From NCBI GenBank assembly GCA_900545555.1, contig UQZI01000070.1:1-10916 (forward strand): a stretch of 10,916 bases of DNA. Reading direction: 5' to 3'. Source of the DNA: an uncultured Collinsella sp. GTDB lineage: Bacteria > Actinomycetota > Coriobacteriia > Coriobacteriales > Coriobacteriaceae. Of this stretch, positions 6,879 to 10,916 are shown piece after piece (positions within the stretch are counted from its first letter, which is position 1; every line of letters starts with the position of its first letter). Under the pieces are notes generated by a model, which worked only from the letters and a program-made list of their open reading frames with translations, did not search any database and was not told where the DNA came from. Made by a program: the position numbers and the translations under genes.

Positions 6879-7304
6879 CTAGCGTTGGCGTCGGCGATAT
6901 TCGCGCACGCGGCGCGACAGGTCGGCGAGCTCATCGCGATCGAGCTCTTCCAGATGCTCAAGATCGTCCATAAAGCGCGCCATGGTGTCCTTTTGGCGCA
7001 TCTTGATGAGCGTATTGCAGTAGTTCACCGCCACGCCCGTGAGCATGGCGATGTAGAAGATGCTGATGACGCTCAAAACGACGGTGATAGCGCGGGCAAC
7101 CGGCGTTTCGGCCGGGATATCGCCAAAGCCGATCGTCGATACGGTCTCAAAGCTAAACCAGAGGCCATCGCCAAACGTAAGGGTCGCAGGGTCGGACAGC
7201 CAGACGGCCGTCGAGCACAGCAGGTAGAAGATAAGGAACAGGCCGGTGATGCGCGCAAAGCCAGCCTGGCGCAACACGTCGGCAAGCGTCCTCAACTTGT
7301 TCAT
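6879..7304 (-). CDS. Two-transmembrane potassium channel (ion channel family)
   Basis: A 141-residue protein with the pore-loop arrangement of a minimal K+ channel. Helix 1 spans about 19-36, the pore helix with selectivity filter TIGFGD is at 57-62, and helix 2 spans about 69-94. A charged coiled-coil-like tail (about 103-141, rich in D, E and R) follows. I chose the ATG complementary to 7302-7304 because AAAGGGG lies six bases upstream. The frame stays open to 7424, but the extra 40 residues run through the intergenic hairpin repeat and have no ribosome binding site. Four subunits would form one pore. There is no RCK or cyclic-nucleotide domain, so gating is not predictable. It belongs to the Ion_trans_2 group. 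It is the first gene of a likely unit with the LOG gene. Confidence 0.88.
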   Translation of the reverse strand: MNKLRTLADVLRQAGFARITGLFLIFYLLCSTAVWLSDPATLTFGDGLWFSFETVSTIGFGDIPAETPVARAITVVLSVISIFYIAMLTGVAVNYCNTLIKMRQKDTMARFMDDLEHLEELDRDELADLSRRVREYRRRQR

Positions 7305-7358
7305 CGCGACCCCTTTTCCCAGACGCCCCATCACGTTGCTCGGTATTGTCGCACATCC

Positions 7359-7463
7359 GGCACTTGGGGACGTTCCTTTTGTGTCAAACAGATTGGGAAC
7401 GTCCCTAAGTGCCAACTCCGGCAAAGAGTGTCCCCAGCGACTAGTCGTTTAAGAACGTCCCCA
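7359..7463. repeat. Hairpin-forming intergenic repeat with GGGGACGTTC modules
   Basis: Arms 7359-7376 and 7396-7413 are inverted repeats of 18 bases with one mismatch (left arm GGCACTTGGGGACGTTCC), separated by a 19-base loop. A third, partial module, GAACGTCCCCAA, follows at 7453-7464. A ten-base palindrome, CGACTAGTCG, sits at 7438-7447. The structure resembles REP/BIME-type dispersed palindromes. From memory, very similar GGGGACGTTCC hairpins are scattered through Collinsella and related genomes, sometimes with RayT-like transposases; copy number cannot be judged from one window. It lies between the divergent channel and kinase genes and has no T-run, so it is unlikely to be a simple terminator. 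Confidence 0.65.
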
Positions 7464-7500
7464 ATGACTACCCATCTGCCGGGTGTTAGGGTTGCTGAGC

Positions 7501-7522
7501 TGGTATCCTTATGCGGTATTAT
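7501..7522 (+). promoter_or_regulatory. Promoter region of the hybrid histidine kinase gene
   Basis: An extended -10 element TGGTATCCT (7501-7509) is followed by a second -10-like hexamer TATTAT (7517-7522). TTGCTG (7492-7497) could serve as -35 for the second, with a long 19-base spacer. Transcription would start at about 7516 or 7529. Either start makes the ATG at 7511 unusable or nearly leaderless and favours the GTG at 7544 as translation start. The ten bases CTGGTATCCT are identical to those before the HNH gene. Confidence 0.45.
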
Positions 7523-7543
7523 CTCAACTCGATAGGATTGTCT

Positions 7544-10348
7544 GTGAAACCTTCCGCCATCCTTCGCTTAGCTCTATATCGCACCCTAGCCGTCGCGCTT
7601 GCTGCGCTCACACTACTGAGCGCCGTCATGCCCACCCCGGCCTTTGCCGCCGACTCCGACCAGCAGGTCAAGACGGTCCGCGTCGGCTGGCTTGTCAACA
7701 ACGAGGGGTTCCAGGAAGGCACACCGGGCGAGCGCCTCTCGGGATGGGGCTACGAGTACCTCCAGACCCTCTCGTACTACACCCCTGGCTGGCAGTACGA
7801 ATACGTGTCCGGCACCTTCACCGAGCTCATGGACATGCTCGAGAAGGGCGAAATCGACCTCATGCCCAACATCTCGCATTCAGTAGAACGCGAGCAAAAG
7901 TTACTCTTTTCCTCAAACCCCGAGGGCACCGAGCGCTACTACATCTACGCCAAGCCCGATCGCGACGATCTGGCCAAGGGTGACCCCCAGGCACTCCAAG
8001 GCCTCACCATCGGCTGCAACTCTGGCGTTATGCAAACCTTCGTCGGCCAGCAGTGGCTCGCCAACGAAGGCGTCACCTGTACCTATAAAGAAATCGACAC
8101 CGGCGGCGCCCTCTTTGCGGCACTTTCAGACGGCGAGGTCGACGCCGTCATCATGAACGACACCATTTCGTCGCCCGATGCGTCGCCCATGTTCTACGTA
8201 GGCTCGAGCGACTACTATTTTGCCGTTCCCAAAAGCCGCCCCGATCTGATGAACGACATCAACTCGGCCATGGCGGCAATCAACCGCACCAACCCGCGCT
8301 ACAACGACGAAGTCAAATCCAACTACTCAGCGCAAAATAGCGGATCCGCATCACTTACCAACTCCGAACGGTCGTGGCTCAAGGCCAATAACAACACGCT
8401 TACACTTGGTTATCTCAACAACAATCTCCCCTTCTGCAACCAAGATGCAAACGGAGAAATGGAAGGGTCACTCGTCTCACTCGTTACGACGCTCCACGAC
8501 AAATTTGGCATTACCGTACACACGCTCGCCTTTTCAAGCAACCAGCAAATGACGGAAGCGCTCTCAAAGGGAAATATCGACATCGCCCTACCGGCATTTC
8601 GCGACTACTGGCTTGCCGAGCAAATGGGGACCGTTCAATCGATTTCGATGGGAACGATCTCTCTTACCGCCATCCACGCCACCAGCGATCTCAACAAGGA
8701 TCTCCGCAATATCTGTTGCACAGGGTTTTCCATCGTCAACCGCAGCGAATTAAAAACTATGTTTCCAAATGCAAATGTAACCGAGTATCCGTCTGCAGAC
8801 GACATGCTTTCTGCCCTTAAGGACGGAAGATCAAGCTGCATCGTTGTTCCCAACGCACGGCTGGAAACCATCCGAGATAGCTACGATATCAGAGACTACG
8901 AGATACAGGAACTCTCACGCACGGCCGAACTTTCTTGCCTTATGCGACGCGGAAATCCCGAATTATTGAGTATCGTCAACAAGGGCATCATCAACGCCGG
9001 AGAATCGCTTTCTGCGAGCAATTATTCCTCTACGTCGTATAGCGCACAGGAATCAGACGCGTTCAGGTTTATATATCGTCATCGTAGCTCGATTGTCGTC
9101 ATCATCGTCGGTGTACTGTTGACTGGGGTAGCGGTTCTAACCTGGGCCCTGCAGCGAGCCAGAGTAGAGCAAAACAAGGCACTCGCCGCCAATGCGGCCA
9201 AAACGGCCTTTCTCGCCCGCATGAGCCATGACATCCGCACGCCGCTCAACGGCATTCTGGGGCTCATCGAAATTGAAGAATTGCACGGAGACGATGTCGA
9301 TGCCGCCCGTAAAAACCGAGCTAAGGCGCGAATCGCCGCCAACCATCTGCTCTCACTCATCAACGACATTCTAGAAATGGGCAGGATTGAAAATGGCAAG
9401 CTAACGCTTGAGCATGTCTCATTTAACCTCGAAGATCTCTGCAACGATGCAATTGTTCTGTGCAAGCTCCGCGCTTCCGATCGCAATATTACGATGCAGG
9501 ATCAAAGAGCACATCCCCTCTGCAATCCACATGTAATGGGAAGCCCCACTCATGTACGTCAGATTATCATCAACCTGCTCGACAACAGCATCAAGTACAA
9601 CAAAGATGGCGGGACTGTCGCTTTTGCATCGCAGATTAAACCGATCGATGATAGCCAGGTGCTCTTTTGCTTTAGCGTCTCGGACACCGGCATCGGCATG
9701 TCGCCCGAGTTTCTTAAACACATCTACGAACCGTTTGCCCAAGAGGGCAACGATGCCCGCAGTAAATTTCAGGGAACTGGCATGGGCATGCCGATCGTCA
9801 AATCGCTCATAGACATGATGGGCGGCACGATTGAGATTTCGAGCGAGGTCGGCGTGGGAAGTACGTTCAACGTCCAGATTCCGCTCGATATCGACAAGAA
9901 CCCTCAGGCAAGAGAAGGCGCGGCCGAGCAGGCGATCAGCTGCTCGCTTGCCGGCATGAACGTTCTTTTGGCCGAAGACAACGAGCTCAATGCCGAAATT
10001 GCCCAGGCCCTGCTCGAAAGCGAAGGCATCGTCGTAACTCGCGCCGCCGACGGCAAAGAAGCGGTCGAACTATACACTAGTCGTCCCGCCGGCAGCTTCG
10101 ATGCGATCCTGATGGACATCATGATGCCGGGTATGGATGGCTACGAGGCAACTCGCGCGATTCGTCTGAGCGAGAAGGCCGATGCAGCCGACATCCCCAT
10201 CATCGCGCTCACCGCCAATGCCTTTGCCGAGGACGCCAAGGCGGCACACGATGCCGGCATGAACGCCCATCTGCCCAAACCGCTCGACTTTAACAAGCTC
10301 AAAAACTTCCTCGCCCGCATCAAGAAAAACGGAACTGTTTCGCTATAG
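7544..10348 (+). CDS. Hybrid sensor histidine kinase with two periplasmic solute-binding-like domains and a receiver domain
   Basis: A 934-residue EvgS/BvgS-like protein. The GTG start at 7544 follows TAGGA; an ATG at 7511 would add 11 residues but overlaps the promoter. A signal peptide ends AFA-AD (about residue 35). Two SBP_bac_3-like domains (about 43-265 and 272-495) face outside, one membrane helix lies at about 515-536, then a short coiled linker. HisKA carries SHDIRTP with phospho-acceptor H562. The ATPase has the N-box asparagine 681, DTGIGM (714-719) and GTGMGM (744-749). The receiver (805 to about 925) has phospho-acceptor D858 in LMDIMMPG and the conserved lysine K912. It should sense a small ligand, perhaps an amino acid, and phosphorylate its own receiver. 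No HPt domain, DNA-binding output or adjacent response regulator is present. The coding region around 8340-9110 is visibly more AT-rich than the rest. Confidence 0.92.
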   Translation: MKPSAILRLALYRTLAVALAALTLLSAVMPTPAFAADSDQQVKTVRVGWLVNNEGFQEGTPGERLSGWGYEYLQTLSYYTPGWQYEYVSGTFTELMDMLEKGEIDLMPNISHSVEREQKLLFSSNPEGTERYYIYAKPDRDDLAKGDPQALQGLTIGCNSGVMQTFVGQQWLANEGVTCTYKEIDTGGALFAALSDGEVDAVIMNDTISSPDASPMFYVGSSDYYFAVPKSRPDLMNDINSAMAAINRTNPRYNDEVKSNYSAQNSGSASLTNSERSWLKANNNTLTLGYLNNNLPFCNQDANGEMEGSLVSLVTTLHDKFGITVHTLAFSSNQQMTEALSKGNIDIALPAFRDYWLAEQMGTVQSISMGTISLTAIHATSDLNKDLRNICCTGFSIVNRSELKTMFPNANVTEYPSADDMLSALKDGRSSCIVVPNARLETIRDSYDIRDYEIQELSRTAELSCLMRRGNPELLSIVNKGIINAGESLSASNYSSTSYSAQESDAFRFIYRHRSSIVVIIVGVLLTGVAVLTWALQRARVEQNKALAANAAKTAFLARMSHDIRTPLNGILGLIEIEELHGDDVDAARKNRAKARIAANHLLSLINDILEMGRIENGKLTLEHVSFNLEDLCNDAIVLCKLRASDRNITMQDQRAHPLCNPHVMGSPTHVRQIIINLLDNSIKYNKDGGTVAFASQIKPIDDSQVLFCFSVSDTGIGMSPEFLKHIYEPFAQEGNDARSKFQGTGMGMPIVKSLIDMMGGTIEISSEVGVGSTFNVQIPLDIDKNPQAREGAAEQAISCSLAGMNVLLAEDNELNAEIAQALLESEGIVVTRAADGKEAVELYTSRPAGSFDAILMDIMMPGMDGYEATRAIRLSEKADAADIPIIALTANAFAEDAKAAHDAGMNAHLPKPLDFNKLKNFLARIKKNGTVSL

Positions 10349-10390
10349 TTTGTGCTCACCCACCATGCACAGTTAGAAAGGAAGCCAACG

Positions 10391-10870
10391 ATGTTTAGGC
10401 CCCTGCGTCGAAAGAAACGCGCCATCACTGACGAGGAAGCACGTGAACTGCTGACCACCTGCAAGCGCGGCGTCTTTGCCGTCAACGGCGACGATGGCTA
10501 CCCGTATGCCATTCCCGTCAACTACTTCTTTGACACCGAGCACGACAAGATTTATTTCCATGGCGCCAAGGCTGGCCACAAGGTCGATTCACTCAGGCGT
10601 GATGATAAAGTCTGCTTTACCGTTTACGGCAACGAGTGGTACAAAGACGATGACTGGGCTCCCTATGTTATGAGCACCGTGGTCTTTGGTCGTTGCCGCC
10701 TAGTAAATGAGACACCTGCGTTTATCGAGGACAAAGTCCGCCAGCTCGCGCTTAAGTACTACCCCTCTGCCGAAGAAGTTGAAGATGAAATCGCCAAAGA
10801 CATCAAGGGCGTCCAACTCTACGAGATTTCGATTGAGCATCTTTGCGGCAAGCAGATCCATGAAAAGTAA
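10391..10870 (+). CDS. Pyridoxamine 5'-phosphate oxidase family protein, NimA-like flavin-binding split barrel
   Basis: A 159-residue cytosolic protein. The ATG at 10391 is chosen because GAAAGGAAG lies just upstream; the frame opens at 10352 but that start lacks a ribosome binding site. The N-terminal RRKKRAITDEEARELL helix, GVFAVNGDDGYPYAIPVNY (27-45), and IYFHGAKAGHKVD (54-66) are typical of the Pyridox_ox_2/NimA-like group, which binds FMN in a split beta-barrel as a dimer. Members include 5-nitroimidazole resistance reductases, but most homologues are uncharacterised flavoproteins, so resistance must not be assumed. It follows the histidine kinase stop by 42 bases without an obvious promoter or terminator between, so the two may share a transcript. 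Family call is secure, biological substrate unknown. Confidence 0.87.
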   Translation: MFRPLRRKKRAITDEEARELLTTCKRGVFAVNGDDGYPYAIPVNYFFDTEHDKIYFHGAKAGHKVDSLRRDDKVCFTVYGNEWYKDDDWAPYVMSTVVFGRCRLVNETPAFIEDKVRQLALKYYPSAEEVEDEIAKDIKGVQLYEISIEHLCGKQIHEK

Positions 10871-10916
10871 GCCCAAAAACAGGTCCTACAAATAGCAAAA
10901 TGGCTCGGTTCCAACC

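Noticed and set aside
7305..7424. Longer start for the potassium channel at 7424
   Set aside because: The 40 extra residues are translated repeat sequence and lack a ribosome binding site; the ATG at 7304 has one.
7359..7463. CRISPR array
   Set aside because: The repeated modules alternate in orientation, are not evenly spaced and have no spacer pattern.
6885..7535. Plus-strand frame of 216 codons opposite the potassium channel
   Set aside because: It is antisense to the channel gene and runs through the intergenic repeat; no ribosome binding site and no family features.

Overview
The window looks like chromosomal DNA from a high-GC gut actinobacterium of the class Coriobacteriia, most likely Collinsella or a close relative. 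This rests on codon usage (strong preference for GCC, CGC, CTC and ATC), on the family types present, and on a recurring extended -10 promoter motif. No rRNA or marker gene is present, so the assignment is an inference.

Layout. (1) Positions 1-1040: the start of a MazG-like nucleotide pyrophosphohydrolase on the minus strand, divergent from an HNH endonuclease gene that carries one in-frame amber codon. (2) Positions 1173-2500: a patchwork of gene fragments. It holds the C-terminal end of an unknown minus-strand protein, the C-terminal part of a MacB/FtsX-type ABC permease, the start of a secreted (possibly S-layer-homology) protein, and only the first ~42 codons of peptide chain release factor 3 (prfC) on the minus strand. 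The breaks are abrupt and suggest either recombination or a chimeric assembly. (3) Positions 2638-4696: a compact operon with a YtrA-type GntR repressor, an ABC ATPase and an ABC-2 permease, preceded by a good promoter overlapped by an inverted repeat. (4) Positions 4877-7304, minus strand: a two-TM potassium channel, a LOG-family phosphoribohydrolase and a CLC-family chloride channel/transporter. (5) Positions 7359-7463: a hairpin-forming repeat of the short dispersed intergenic kind. (6) Positions 7501-10870: a large hybrid sensor histidine kinase with two periplasmic solute-binding-like domains, followed closely by a NimA-like flavin-binding protein of the pyridoxamine 5'-phosphate oxidase superfamily.

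The GntR-ABC operon is likely a self-regulated efflux or envelope-stress module. The potassium channel, LOG protein and CLC protein lie in one direction and two of them move ions, but the sequence does not prove a shared role. The hybrid kinase has no neighbouring response regulator or HPt protein, so its output is unknown. I did not find a convincing new multi-gene system. The points most worth checking are the amber-interrupted HNH gene, the fragment junctions and the repeat.
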